From NCBI GenBank assembly GCA_026122235.1, contig JAOCZM010000289.1, forward strand, positions 372,001 through 436,000: a DNA stretch of 64,000 bases. The letters are read 5' to 3'. Source of the stretch: Vinca minor (taxonomy: Eukaryota > Streptophyta > Magnoliopsida > Gentianales > Apocynaceae). A program made the translations under genes and the position numbers. Below the pieces are notes generated by a model. That model made no database searches and was not told where the DNA came from. It saw only the letters and a list, made by a program, of their open reading frames with translations. Positions 33,250 to 44,646 of this stretch are shown here, in pieces; position 1 is the stretch's first letter; each line of letters begins with the position of its first letter.

Positions 33250-33893
33250 GATTGGAATTTGGGATTAAGGAATTGGGAATTGGGTGAAGCAGTTCTTATA
33301 AAAGCAACAACAACAAGAAGAAGAAATTAGAGGATGTTTCTGTTAAAAAGTTACTTTGATTTTGACTCACTTTTCGGGACTGGCTGTAGGGGCGGCGGTG
33401 GCAGCGTTGTTTCCATGCTCTGGTTCTTCTTCCTCTTCCGCGGTTGCACTATTTAGGTAATATATATTCTCTCTATCTTCGGTTACAGTTATAGGTAATG
33501 GCTAGGATTTAGAATAAACGGCGGCGCGTCTTCCGGCAGGAATTGGCGGCTGAAGTTTTGATAAGGACTAGTAGATTTTTTTTTTCTTTCTCTATTTTAT
33601 CAAATTTTATCTATTTGTAGTTTGCTGTTTCTTTTGTTCCGAAAATGGAGAACTATGTGGAATTTTGGTGTAGGATTTTGTTTTACTAATATGAAAATCA
33701 AGAAAGGAATTAAATTGGATTTTGCAAAAGATTTTTTTGAAATTCTGCATTTTGTAGTTGCATGGTTGGGGAAAACAGAGATGGTGGTGGTTGGTGATGG
33801 TGGTGGCCAAAGGCGACGGGAGAATAGATATGTGGGAGGCGGTGAATGTGGGGTGAATAAGAGTTTTTTTTAAAAATTTATTATTTAAATAAT
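33250..33893. other. non-coding stretch, part of a decayed Mutator-like element
   Basis: Purine-rich microsatellite-like sequence near 33308, then a GGTGG/GGCGG-rich part (33775-33850). The latter resembles the sequence beside the right TIR of element D (22150-22230). The small ORF at 33622-33873 has no recognised domain and is rejected. Confidence 0.5.
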
Positions 33894-34090
33894 AAAATGA
33901 CAATTACACCCCAGTTTTTTAGAGCATGTGTAGTGAAGTTGGCCGGAAACTACTGCGAAAGTGGTTAGGACTTTGTGGGCTAAGAATAAAATTATAAGGG
34001 ATTCTTTATGTTGAAAACACTATACATGGATTTTCGAGGCCAATTGAAATAAGTTGGAGGACGAATGAGGGTGTTTTCTCGAGGATGAAT
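33894..34090 (-). repeat. single TIR related to Mutator-like element D
   Basis: Aligns by eye over most of its length with 22229-22435 (AATGACAATTA, TTAGAGCATGTG, GGCCGGAAACTACTG, AAATAAGTTGGAGGACGAAT). The matching opposite TIR was not found, so this is half an element. Confidence 0.75.
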
Positions 34091-34100
34091 CTCGTCAGGT

Positions 34101-34870
34101 AGGTCTAAACCAATCAAGTAGATATTCATAGTATTTGAGTTGTTGGATTGATTATTCACCGGCCTTGATTAAAAGTCATTTTACAATCACTGTACTTATA
34201 AGATCAGAGCAGTTAAATTGATTATCCAACGATCCTCATTAAAATTGATTCCACAATCACTTTCAAAATAACTTATTCTGAACAGTAGATTTATGCCAAT
34301 TTTAATCCGACCTTCCTACAATTATATTAACAATCCAAATCTTATAAGTATTTGAGAATAACATATTTTGAACAAAAAAAATTGTGTCACTTTTAATCTG
34401 AACCTACCTACAATTATTTTAAATGTCCAAATCTTATAAATATTTACTTGAAAATAACCTATAAGCATAGCAGCTGGAACGAATAACTAGTTGTTAATGA
34501 ATTCAGCTGTCGGTGAAGGAAAGAGAAATGAGTTTGGTGGGGTCATCCCTTCACCTTCTATGCTTGCTTCTTTCCAAATCCAGGCTGGTATCTCCCCTTA
34601 TTTAAAATATTTTATCATTATCATGTTATTTCTCTTTCTAATAATAAACGTCATCTCCACCGTTTATTCTACACCTTTCATTAAATCCCGTAGACCTCTC
34701 TTCTTCTAAACGTCATCTCCACCGTTAAATCTCCATCTTTCATTTTTGCCTTTCTTTCTCTTGAAATAGATACTTCATCTTACAGACAGCATCATTCATC
34801 CATCTCCTCCACCAGGCCACCACCTTCCCTTGCATTTCACCCAAAGAAATTCAAGAAAATCCTCTCTCTT
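34101..34870 (+). promoter_or_regulatory. upstream region of the chitinase-like gene, with duplications
   Basis: Holds two pairs of degenerate direct repeats (34146-34190 with 34217-34260; 34299-34372 with 34391-34458). It also has a perfect 20-bp repeat containing AACGTCATC (34645-34664 and 34707-34726). A TATTTAAAATA at about 34597-34608 could act as a TATA box. Pyrimidine-rich sequence follows (34740-34870), typical of a plant 5' UTR. The transcription start is not determined. Confidence 0.5.
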
Positions 34871-34956
34871 GTAAGTAGTTGTACTCTCACTTTCTCTTTT
34901 ATTATTATTTTGTTTAAATTTATCATATTGCAGTGTTTTTTTTTATCATCATTCAG
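34871..34956 (+). other. probable 5' UTR intron of the chitinase-like gene
   Basis: CTTGTAAGTAGT matches a plant 5' splice site at 34871. TTATCATCATTCAG ends at 34956 as a T-rich 3' splice site. The ATG lies 39 bases downstream. Inferred from signals only. Confidence 0.5.
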
Positions 34957-34995
34957 ATCTGCAGAGAGGAGAGCAACTGAGCACCCAGATCAAGA

Positions 34996-37178
34996 ATGTC
35001 AACAAAAATGTCGGTAGTTAGTAAAGTTATTGTGTTTGCACTGTTGATGGTGGTTGTTGTGGTTGCCGACGAATCATCAACGCCGGCGAAAGTGGTCAAA
35101 GTGGTTAGAGGGAAGAAATATTGTGATAAAGGGTGGGAATGTAAAGGGCCATCTACATATTGTTGTAATCTGACGATTTCGGATTACTTTCAGACATACC
35201 AATTTGAGAATCTATTCTCAAAGAGGAATTCACCAGTGGCTCATGCTGCTGGCTTTTGGGATTATAAGTCATTTATAACTGCTGCTTCTCTTTATCAGCC
35301 TCTTGGATTCGGAACCACTGGTAATAAGACTCTTCAGATGTTAGAGGTCTGTGCTTTTCTTGCCCATGTCGGAAGCAAAACTTCTTGTAAGTCTCATCAT
35401 CTCCTCTTGCCTTAAGTTTGCTTTATTTGGTTGTTTAGAATTTGTTCGATTTTATTCTGTTTCTTGGATTTTATTCTGTTGGAATTATGTAAATTTTGGT
35501 TTCCGCATTAGTGAGGGTGTAGTTGGATTTACTTTTGGATTGAATCGGAAGAGGTAAATTATTTGTATGAGAGATATGTGGCCCCAAAAAATTTCTAAAA
35601 AGGGAACCTCTTGAAATTTATGCAACTGTTTATATAAACTGAATGAATTTAATTTCACTCCAGTTTAGGTAATCTTGTAATTATTTCCTATTAAGTTAAG
35701 TCATAAGCAATTATGTCTATATCCCGTCCATCCCCGTCCATACACCCAATTATTGGGGACTTAATGGGTTATGCTATTGTTGTTGTTGTTGTTGTAAGTT
35801 AAGTCAGACGACACGTACTAACAAAATTATGGATCTGGTTGGATTGTGTTTCAAAGATTCCAGGTCTCAAATTAGTCAAAAAAACTTAAACTAAATTCTA
35901 AATGATTGAGTGCTTGAAGTTTAATTCCCAGATTTAATCCAAATTTCAAAGAGAGTTGAGTCTCAGTTTTGAATCTCAAACTCAGACCAGACTCTATCCA
36001 AGTATCTTTAATATCAATAAAAAAAACTGTATTTCAATCCAAACTGTTAAAGATCCCAAATCGACTTGTTTGTGTGCATATTTGCAATATATATAGATTG
36101 ACAATTCTCCACCTTTTGAGAAACCTTTTGAGGATTGAGGGATTGAGGTAGACAAGTCCATTTTTAACGTGGTATAGAGTTATCTAGTCCGATGTTGGGC
36201 CCATTGATGTTTACTCTCTCAATTCCATTTTTAACACAAACGAATGTCGTGAGACTAGTTTTGATTTGAAGAATTTTGTTTATTCACCGTTATTTTTGGT
36301 GATTTCTTACCTGAAAGTAACATCAAGTCTGATCTTGATTGCTTTCCTTGCTCTGCTTTAATAATTGAATTCCACTTGAAGATTGACGAAATGGGTAATC
36401 ATTATAACAGACTGTAAGAGAAATTACCATAGCTGAACTCGTCCTCATTTTTCAAGTTGCGTCTTTATTATACTAGGTTTTGCATTTACGCCTATTGATT
36501 TTTTATGCTACATGGCACAGGCGGTTATGGAGTCGCAACTGGTGGACCACTGGCATGGGGTCTGTGCTTCAACAAGGAACTGAGTCCTAGCCAATCCTAC
36601 TGTGATGATTACTACAAATTGACCTATCCATGCGCTCCTGGTGCTGATTACTATGGTCGTGGTGCAATTCCCATCTACTGGTAAGGAGCCCGTCTTTCTT
36701 GTTGAAAATCGTCTGTACCCGTGTATGTTCATCTCCTCATGCGCGTTCTTTTGTTGGTTATTTCAGGAACTACAATTACGGAGCTGCTGGTGAAGCTCTA
36801 AAGCAAGATTTGTTGAACCATCCTGAATACATCGAACAAAATGCCACCTTGGCTTTCCAGGCTGCCATTTGGAGATGGATGACCCCAATAAAGAAAGGTC
36901 AGCCTACTGCTCATGAGGTATTCGTCGGCAATTGGAAACCAACCAAAAATGATACAGAGTCCAAAAGGGTTCCTGGTTTTGGTGCCACCATGAACATCCT
37001 CTACGGAGAGAGCGTTTGTGGTCAAGGTGATGTTGACTCCATGAACAGCATCGTCTCCCATTATCTTTATTACGTTGATCTTATGGGCCTTAATCGCGAG
37101 GAAGCAGGGCCTCATGATGTACTCAGCTGTGCAGAACAGAAGGCGTTTAACCCAACCTCTTCCTCATCTGCTTCTTGA
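34996..37178 (+). CDS. CTL1: chitinase-like protein (GH19 fold, CTL1/POM1 type), three exons
   Basis: Exons 34996-35386, 36521-36680 and 36767-37178 (391 + 160 + 412 = 963 nt, 320 residues) join in frame across GT-AG introns. The protein has a signal peptide (residues 1 to about 24), a KKYCDKGWECKGPSTYCC segment, and a GH19-like domain with FFN-type ISDYFQTYQFENLFS, FWDYKSFITAA, GGPLAWGLCF, YYGRGAIPIYWNYNYG and a C-terminal Cys. Active GH19 chitinases have His-Glu-Thr at the first catalytic site; here the sequence is His-Val-Gly (Val125). It should therefore not hydrolyse chitin. Family knowledge: Arabidopsis CTL1/POM1 is an apoplastic/Golgi protein needed for normal cellulose assembly, cell expansion and stress tolerance; length is about 320 there too. 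Whether this is the CTL1 or CTL2 ortholog cannot be told here. It is the only apparently intact host gene in the window. Confidence 0.95.
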
Positions 37179-38594
37179 GATTTCATAATGTTTACTTGGC
37201 CTGTCCGTCTCGTAGCTGCATTGTCAGTATAAAAGATCCATAATAAGAGAAGCAAGTATGATTATCCTTGAGATTGTCCTCTGTTTTGTTCATCTTATTG
37301 TTACTACTATATAAGGTTTTTGTTATATGTGGCTTGTTCTGTAATCTCATGCTGTTTAGCTCAAAAGATCTGTCATATTTGTATCTGCTATTTTGTGTTG
37401 TATAAACCTGTTGAATTGTGAAGATGTTAAAGTTACGTGTCGATCTCTCTCTCAGATTTCCCCCTTTCATTTGTTTGGAAATACACTGATCATTTTGATA
37501 ATTTACTATTTGTGTCTAGAACAAAAGCTCATACTAGAAGAAAACGCTCGACTTCTAGCCGGTCAAGTGAGTAATACTTCTTGTTCCAAAATCTTCTGCG
37601 GTTGTTTGAGAAGGGAACTGGTAAAGTAACTTCTCTACCCCACTACTCTTCAAAAGCTCCCCAGCTGTAACTCCTGAATCCTCTCCCCTTCTGTAACTCC
37701 TTTGCCCTTCTCTCCTCCTTTCCTCTCTTCTTCGCTATTTAACTGTTTCACCCTGAGTTGAGAAGAAAAAGCCGAGTATCTGATTCTGATGACATAGATC
37801 TGTGTTTCATGACTATGGAGGTGATTTGGAGGAGGGAGAGATGTGCCCAATCTCGATGGCGTCTCCAAATGCTGATTAGGTATCTATCAAAAGAGCAGAT
37901 GTATATGCAAGTATTTTTCTTGCTCCAAATGTTTTGGGGGTACTTCTTAGTGTTAACTAAAGTTCAGATTTCTAATAAGCAATTCTTGAATTTTTCTGAT
38001 TTCCCTTTATTATGCAGTTAGACAATCTTATGATGTATATTCAGCCAGAAGCTTGAAATATAATGACTAAGTTTAGCTGTTCTGTGAAATGTGATTGAAT
38101 CCTAATTGATTATAAGGATTTTATTATCAAAATCTTTTTTGTGGTTCTTTTTCAGATTAAATATTTATAGTAGACTAATGAGAGGACAAGGAGGCACTGT
38201 CCACTAAATGTGGCACAACAAATTGTGCCGACTGCTAGAAATTGTACGATTTATTCTATGCTGTACAAAATCTTACTATTTGATAATAGGCAAATTGGTA
38301 ATTTTTTTTCATTACACAATTTATAGCCAGTGGTATTGTTCCAAAATAATAATTCTGCACAATAATATCCATAAAAAGTGACGGATCAACTGAAATTGGG
38401 AAAAAAAAAACCGAGTCAACTCACATAGTTTAAGGGACATTTGTGGTATATTACATTACAAATACCTCACACTCTAAAGAATGCACCTCACTCCACCCCT
38501 CTTTTCTTCCTCAACCACCCACCCCTCCTGCACCCCGACACCCCTCCCCAAAAACAATCCCTTCATAATTAGGGCTTGAAATTCATCATCAAAA
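37179..38594. other. 3' flank of the chitinase-like gene, no gene recognised
   Basis: The first 250 bases are probably 3' UTR. Beyond that are short ORFs (37393-37629, 37758-38021) with no recognised domain. A pyrimidine-rich tract (38470-38560) lies just before gypsy F. Confidence 0.5.
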
Positions 38595-38954
38595 TGTTAT
38601 GTAGAGGAAATAATCCCCTCTAATATTGCTGTAGTTAGGAATTGATCTTAGTTCTCCTGTATTAAGGGATTAAGTGAGAGTTGGGTCGGGTCACAACATT
38701 CGTGGGTCTAGTAACCCAGTTTGGGTGCATGGCTATAAATAGGGGAGGGTTAGATATTTTTAGACAGTTTTTAAATGTGATTGTGCTGAGCACTTTCCCT
38801 CCCCTTTTACCCCAAATTCTCTCAAATCTTAGGGTTCTTGATTTTCGAGTTGTAATCTCTCAATTCGATCTAGAATTCTATTCTCTCTTTACCTATTTAT
38901 GTTCTCTGTTTGTTGTGCGATTAATTCACTGAAATTGTTACCAAATTCATAACA
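38595..38954 (+). repeat. 5' LTR of gypsy F
   Basis: TGTTATGTAGAGGAAATAAT at the start, CATAACA at the end, followed by TGATATCATAGC, a mutated form of the TGGTATCAGAGC PBS (three changes). 360 bp. Confidence 0.85.
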
Positions 38955-39247
38955 TTTGATATCATAGCAGCTCGGTCCTCAACTACGATGGTGATGACTC
39001 GAACCAGTCCGGTGATGCTTCACAGATGGTGGCGACGTCTCTCCTTCCTACGCCGGAGGCTGCGGAGATTCAAATTCTTCCGTAACAACAAGCCAGGAGA
39101 CTAATCGAATTAGAGAGTTCAATGATTCGAATTGATTCTCAATTCGACGAACTCCGAAATGCTCTAGCCACTGTAAGTGCTGATATAGATGTAGATAGAA
39201 AGGAGATTGACTCTAAATTCAGTCTGATAATGGTGTAGCTGGCTAGG

Positions 39248-40470
39248 ATGAATTGTAGTGGTAAGGAAAAGGTTCATGTAGGAGAAACCAGTGGAACTCT
39301 AGGGAATTCCCCTATAGCAAGACATATAAGGTCTGACTATGGTGTTGGAAATGTGTTTCATCACAATTTAAGTCAAGGAGGATTTCCTAAACCTAGGTTT
39401 GGTGCTGATTGTGGTGATAGAGGAATTTTCGAGCTTCCTAAGCTTGAATTTCCTAAATTTGATGGTAGCAACCCTAGAGAATGGCTAATCCGGGATGAAC
39501 AATATTTCAAATTACATAGGATCCATTTTCCTTATAAACTGGACATAGCCTTAGTGTACTTTAGGGGTGAGGCTTGTTTGTGGGGACATAGCTATGTGTC
39601 TGAGCATGGAGCTCATAACTGTCTTAATTTTGTGTCCTCACTATATGCCAGATTTGATACAAAGTCAATCACATGCATTGTTGGTGAGTTCACCAAATTG
39701 AAACAGACCTCTGACGTTCAATCCTATATGAGGAAATTTGAAGAACTCAAGTCTATCTTTCTAACTACTGGAACAAAGGCTACTACTGAGTACTTTGTAG
39801 CTCTGTTCTTGAGTGGTTTAAAGGAGGAAATCAGAGGTGTGGTGCAATGCACATGCCTTCTACGCTCCTGGAAGCTTTTAATTTGGTTGTTGAACAGGAA
39901 TTGTGCTTGGGAAGCTCATCCAAAGGTTTCACCAAGTCCTTTCCCTCCAGCTTTGGTCAGAAATCTACTACCTCAGTAGCCACTGTTTCTAAGACCAGGA
40001 ACCTCTTACTGTGCTAGGCCTTCTGCTAAGGATCCTATCAAGTTCAAACTGTTTCAAGTGTGGGAAAAAATATTCTCCATTGCACATGTGTGCTCTAGCA
40101 GAGGTAAACATGATCTACCTATGTGATCATATGGAAGAGATGAATGATGAGCGTGATCTGCAATCAGTGGAGAAGGATGGGAGTAGTTTAGTTTTGAGGA
40201 GGTTGCTGAACTTACTCACATATTTGTTAATGCCTTGGAAGGCATACAATGTGGTAAGATTTTCAGGATTCCTGGAGCTTTGAGAAGGAATCAATTGGTT
40301 TCCATTCTAGTTGATCATGGAAACATTCATAGCTTCCTTGATCCTAAGATGGCAAAACAGGTTGGTTTAAACATTGAACCTGGGAAGCCTATGATGGCTG
40401 TTCTAGGAAATGGAGAGAAGAGATGGTATGGAGAGATTTGCAAAGGGGTGAAGTAGAAGATTGGTGACCA
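39248..40470 (+). pseudogene. gypsy F gag and protease
   Basis: Gag core: LPKLEFPKFDGSNPREW near 39440, VYFRGEACLW, FTKLKQTSDVQSYMRKFEEL, FLSGLKEEIRGVV to 39840. Then a degenerate knuckle (FKCGKKYSPLHMC, near 40050). The protease motif is VDHGNIHSF near 40310, where the family has a D-S-G triad; the Ser is replaced by His. Frame changes near 39850, 39980 and 40240. Gag and protease are inactive here. Confidence 0.87.
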
Positions 40471-40628
40471 TCAATCCCGTCAGGACATGTATATGCTTCC
40501 TTTAGGAGGAAGTGATATTATCCTAGATGTGACTGGTTAGAGAAGTCCAGTCTTATCACTTTTGACTATGTCAACCATGTCATTAAATTCCACAAGGATG
40601 GTGGAGAGATGGGGATAAACATGGGGAG

Positions 40629-42105
40629 TTGCAATCAATGTCTGGGAAGACATTGACTAAGCGTCTAGTAGGGGCTTCAGAAGTTTGGGTTGGACAATTG
40701 AGTCACTTGCAGAGCAGTGAAGAAAGTGCAACCATCTTTTTGAACAACTTGGAAGGGGAAGTTGATGACATCCCTGAACCAATCAATCAGCTACTGGACA
40801 AGTATGATGTTGTGTTTGAGGTGCCTACATGATTGCCTCTTGGGAGGGATCATGAGCACAAGATTATGCCCAAGAAGGGTGCTCAACCTGTGAAGATCAG
40901 ATCTTATAGAGTGGCACACTCACAGAAAGCTGAAATAAAGAAACTGGTTCAAGATGGAATCATTCAAACCAGTTGTAGTCCATTATCCTCTCCTGTTATC
41001 TTAGTCAAGAAAAAAGATGACAGTTGGAGGTTTTGTGTGGACTACAGACAGTTAAATTCCATCATAATCAAGGACAAGTTCCTTATTCCTATAGTGGATG
41101 ACTTGCTTGATGAATTACATGGAGCTCAGTTATTCTCCAAGATAGATCTTAGATCTGGTTATTTCCATATCAGAAAGTATGAGAATGATATCCACAAGAC
41201 TTATTTCAGCAACCATTTTGGGCACTTTGAATTCAAAGTGATGCCCTTTGGGTTGACAAATGCACCTGCCACTTTTCAGTCCCTTTTGAACAAGGTCTTT
41301 GGACCTTATCTCAGAGACTTTGTTATGGTTTTCTTTGATGATATTTTGATATACATATCAGATTTGAACTCACATATCAAACACTTGGAAACTATATTGC
41401 AAGTTCTAGAAGAAAATCAACTCTTTGGTAAGCTGAGCAAATGTTCTTTTGCTCACACTGAAGTGGAGTATTTATGGCACTTGATCAATGGGAAGGGGTC
41501 AAGGATAATCATAGGAAGATCAAAGATATGGCGGAATGGCCTATTCCCAAGACAGTGAAGCAGTTGAGAGGTTTTTTTGGGGCTGACTGGTTATTATAGA
41601 AGATTTATTAGACACTATGGAATAATCAATAAGCCTTTAACGAATCTTCTTAAGAAGAATGGTTTTCTTGGAATCAGGAAGCTGGTTTGGCTTTCCAAGC
41701 CCTTAAGACAGCCCTCGGCACACCACCAATTCTTGCATTACCTGACTTCAACAAACCATTTGTGGTGGAGTCAGATGCAAGTGAAGCAGGCATAGGTGAT
41801 GTGTTAATGCAGGATGGAAGACCCTTGGTTTATTATAGCAAAGCTTTTGGTCCTAAGAGTGTTGTCCTTTCCACTTATGAAAAGGAGTTTATAGCCCTTT
41901 CTACATCAATTCTTGAGTGGAGGCATTAGTTAGAGGGTCATGCTTTCATTGTCAAGACAGATCATCAAAGCCTCAAGTTTCTTCTTAGGCAAAAGATTGG
42001 AACAACAGCCCATCAGAAGTGGGTTTCCAAACTTTTGGGCTTTGACTTTGTGATCTAATATAAGAAGGATGTTGAGAATGTGGTTGCTGATGCTTTGTCT
42101 AGGTA
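40629..42105 (+). pseudogene. gypsy F RT and RNase H
   Basis: RT from about 40790 (FEVPT) through HKIMPKKGAQPVKIRSYR, WRFCVDYRQLN near 41030, FSKIDLRSGYFHIR near 41135, MPFGLTNAPATFQSLLN near 41240, and the catalytic VFFDDILIY near 41333. RNase H: VESDASEAGIGDVLMQ near 41765, YEKEFIALS, and DALSR ending at the 42103-42105 stop. Frame changes near 41480, 41560 and 41670; stops near 40830, 41927 and 42057. The FDD box is intact. Confidence 0.9.
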
Positions 42106-43600
42106 GATGGAGTGTAATGCAGTGTCTGTGATAATTCCTGAGTGGGTGGAAGAAGTGAAAAAGAGCTATGAAGGTGATCTGACAGCTCAGGAAATGATTG
42201 CTCAGTTTCTGCTTGGAAAACAATTAGCAGACTTTCAGTATGTTGGAGAAGTCCTGAGGTTCAAGGGAAGAATTTATGTTGGGGATCAAAGAGGATGTAT
42301 GAAGACCTTGATTGAAGCCATACATTCTTCCAGTTTATGGGGGCATTTAGGTGTCTTGGCTAGCTATAATAGGTTGAAAAAGACTTTTTATTGGCCTTAC
42401 ATGCTGGAGCTAGTTCAGGATTTTGTCAAGCAATGTGAATTTGCCAGAGATGCAAACATGAGCACATTTCTTATCCTGGACTATTGCAGCCCTTAGAGAT
42501 TCCTAGTAAACCTTTTACTAACCTCAGCATGGACTTTGTGGAAGGTTTTCCCAAGTCTGAGGGAAAGGATTCCATACTGGTCATAGTAAGCAGGCTTACT
42601 AAATTTGCATACTTCATTGCATTGACTCATCCATACTCAACTAAGAAAATAGCTGAAGAGTTTATGGATAGAGTTTTCGATATGCATGGACTTCCAGAGA
42701 GCATAGTTAGTGACAGGGACAAGGTGTTCACCAGCTTGTTTTGGAAGGAATTGTTTGCAGCTTTGGGAATCAAGCTTCACTTGAGTTCTTCTTACCATCA
42801 CCAGTCTGATGGTCAGGCAGAAAGGGTGAACCAATGTCTAGAAATGTATTTGAGGTGTGTGTCTTTTCACAAACCTCAAGGATGGAATAAGTTCCTTAAA
42901 CTAGATGCATGGTGGTATAATTAATGTGTTCACAGTAACATCAAAATGTCACCCTTTGAGGCTCTTTATGGGTACAAACCTCAAGGCTTCGGGGAGGGTG
43001 TTTATGCTGGTGATATTTAGCATGAGGAAGTGTCAATGATGCTGGAAGAAAGAATCAAGTTGAATGATATTCTGAAGGAACAACTTCATGTAGCTGCCAA
43101 CAAAAGGATGCAACAACAAGACTTGCATAGAAATGAAAGGCCTTTTGAAGTTGGTGATTTTGTGTTTGTGAAGCTTCAAACTTATAAACAACATTAAGTT
43201 GTGTTAAGAAAGAATCAGAAACTCTCACCTAAGTTCTTTGGACCTTACAGAGTTACAAAGAAGATTGGGACAATGGCTTATGCATTGGATGTGCCCTTAC
43301 TTCTAGGATTCACCCTGTTTTTCATGTAAGTCAGTTGAAGAAGAAGGTTGGCATTGGAAAAGTAGTGTAGTAGGACCTTCCTGAAGTGAATTCAGAAGGT
43401 CAACTGATGGTCGAACCCCTGGCTATTTTGGATAGAAGAATGGTAAAGAAGGGCAACAAAACTGCTGTGCAATGGTTGATATTGTGGAGCCATCTTCCTG
43501 AGGATAATTCTTCTTGGGAGTATGCTAATGATTTCATGAAGAAATGACCTGACTTTGCTTGGACAACTTGAGGAAAAACTGTGTTTTAAGGAGGAGGGAT
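42106..43600 (+). pseudogene. gypsy F integrase and chromodomain
   Basis: Integrase zinc finger HSSSLWGHLG near 42325, whose second Cys pair is degenerate (CEFARD). Core with SMDFVEGFP near 42530, SDRDKVFTS near 42710 and the catalytic Glu in QAERVNQCLE near 42820. After stops near 42922 and 43018 there is a chromodomain-like end (DRRMVKKGNKTAVQWLILWS, WEYANDFM; 43430-43540). Chromodomains direct integration of this lineage to heterochromatin. Confidence 0.87.
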
Positions 43601-43653
43601 TTGTTATGTAGAGGAAATAATCCCCTATGATATTGATGTAGTTAGGAATAGGG

Positions 43654-44646
43654 GTGTCAATCCAGCTATGTGAGTCGAGCTTGGCTTAGCTCACGCTCAG
43701 CTCACATTTTAATGTGAGCTCGAGCTGAGCTCACGAGCTAAATTTATATTAGCAAAAAAATAAAACAAAAATCCTATTGAAAGAATAGTATAATACAATA
43801 AGTATTGAAACTAAATTCTAACAAGAATACAAATATACATAATATAATAATACTTAATTCTCGAAGCAAAATAAACTAATAAAAAAATAACAAAAGATAA
43901 ATACATACCAATGTCAAAGGTTAAAGAATCTACATACAACGTAGACAAAAATCCTTATATAGACTAAAACAAAATAAACGGAAGTCCCATAATTGTAAAA
44001 GCTTTATATAGAGAAAAACAAAAGAAACAAAAGTTCCAGAATTGTTTGTTATGCTAATAAAATGAGTCTTATATTAAAAACAAGAGAACCCATGCACTTA
44101 AAATTCTAACAAATGATGAAATTGCAAATTGCAAAAAAGTGATTTAATTCCATTGTTGGTGCTAAATTCAATTTCATCAATCCCATTGTATTCTTCTACA
44201 ATATTTCACTTTTTATTGTGATTCAAATCTACAAAAGAAAAAGAAAATATAAGTAAATAAAGTAAGAAGCAGTGATGAAGAAAAAAAATAATTTAGACAA
44301 GTAAAATAGAAAAACTAAGTAAAAAATAACCTACAAAAGAAGAATCAAACTCTTCCTCATAATTACTCCCTTTTTGTGAACTCCAAATCCAATCTTGACC
44401 ACATGGCTCATGAAGGCCTCAATTTAAATAGAGCTACCTTTCCCATCACGCTTTCTGTCTCAACCATTCTTCTCAATTACCATCCATGCTCATTTTAAAA
44501 GATTGAACTGATGATCTCCCTTTCTTGTCCTAGTTTTTTCCAGGTACAATAGATATCAGGCTCTGATGAAAACGCTCAAAACAAAAATGAAATCTAGAAA
44601 TATCATTTAGAGGGTAGCTAAAATTTAAGTCTCCAAAAAAAATGGT
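43654..44646. other. hAT-like end and unassigned AT-rich sequence
   Basis: Starts GGGGTGTCAATCC with repeated GAGCTCGAGCTGAGCTC-type sequence (43670-43745), which looks like one end of an hAT MITE. The matching opposite end is not found. The remainder to 44646 is AT-rich, with no gene recognised. Confidence 0.45.

Larger units (their letters stand above)
38595..43653 (+). mobile_element. Ty3/gypsy chromovirus (gypsy F), decayed
   Basis: 5' LTR 38595-38954, degenerate PBS, gag, protease, RT, RNase H, integrase and chromodomain in Ty3/gypsy order. The PPT (AAGGAGGAGGGATT, 43589-43602) is followed by the first 51 bases of the 3' LTR (TGTTATGTAGAGGAAATAAT). The 3' LTR is then cut by unrelated sequence. 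Many stops and frameshifts. Confidence 0.92.

Noticed and set aside
33622..33873. Gly-rich 83-codon ORF
   Set aside because: GGTGG-rich sequence of a Mutator-like remnant, no domain, no splice or promoter context.
43654..44646. complete hAT MITE starting GGGGTGTCAATCC
   Set aside because: No matching opposite terminus or 8-bp TSD found; only one end is credible.
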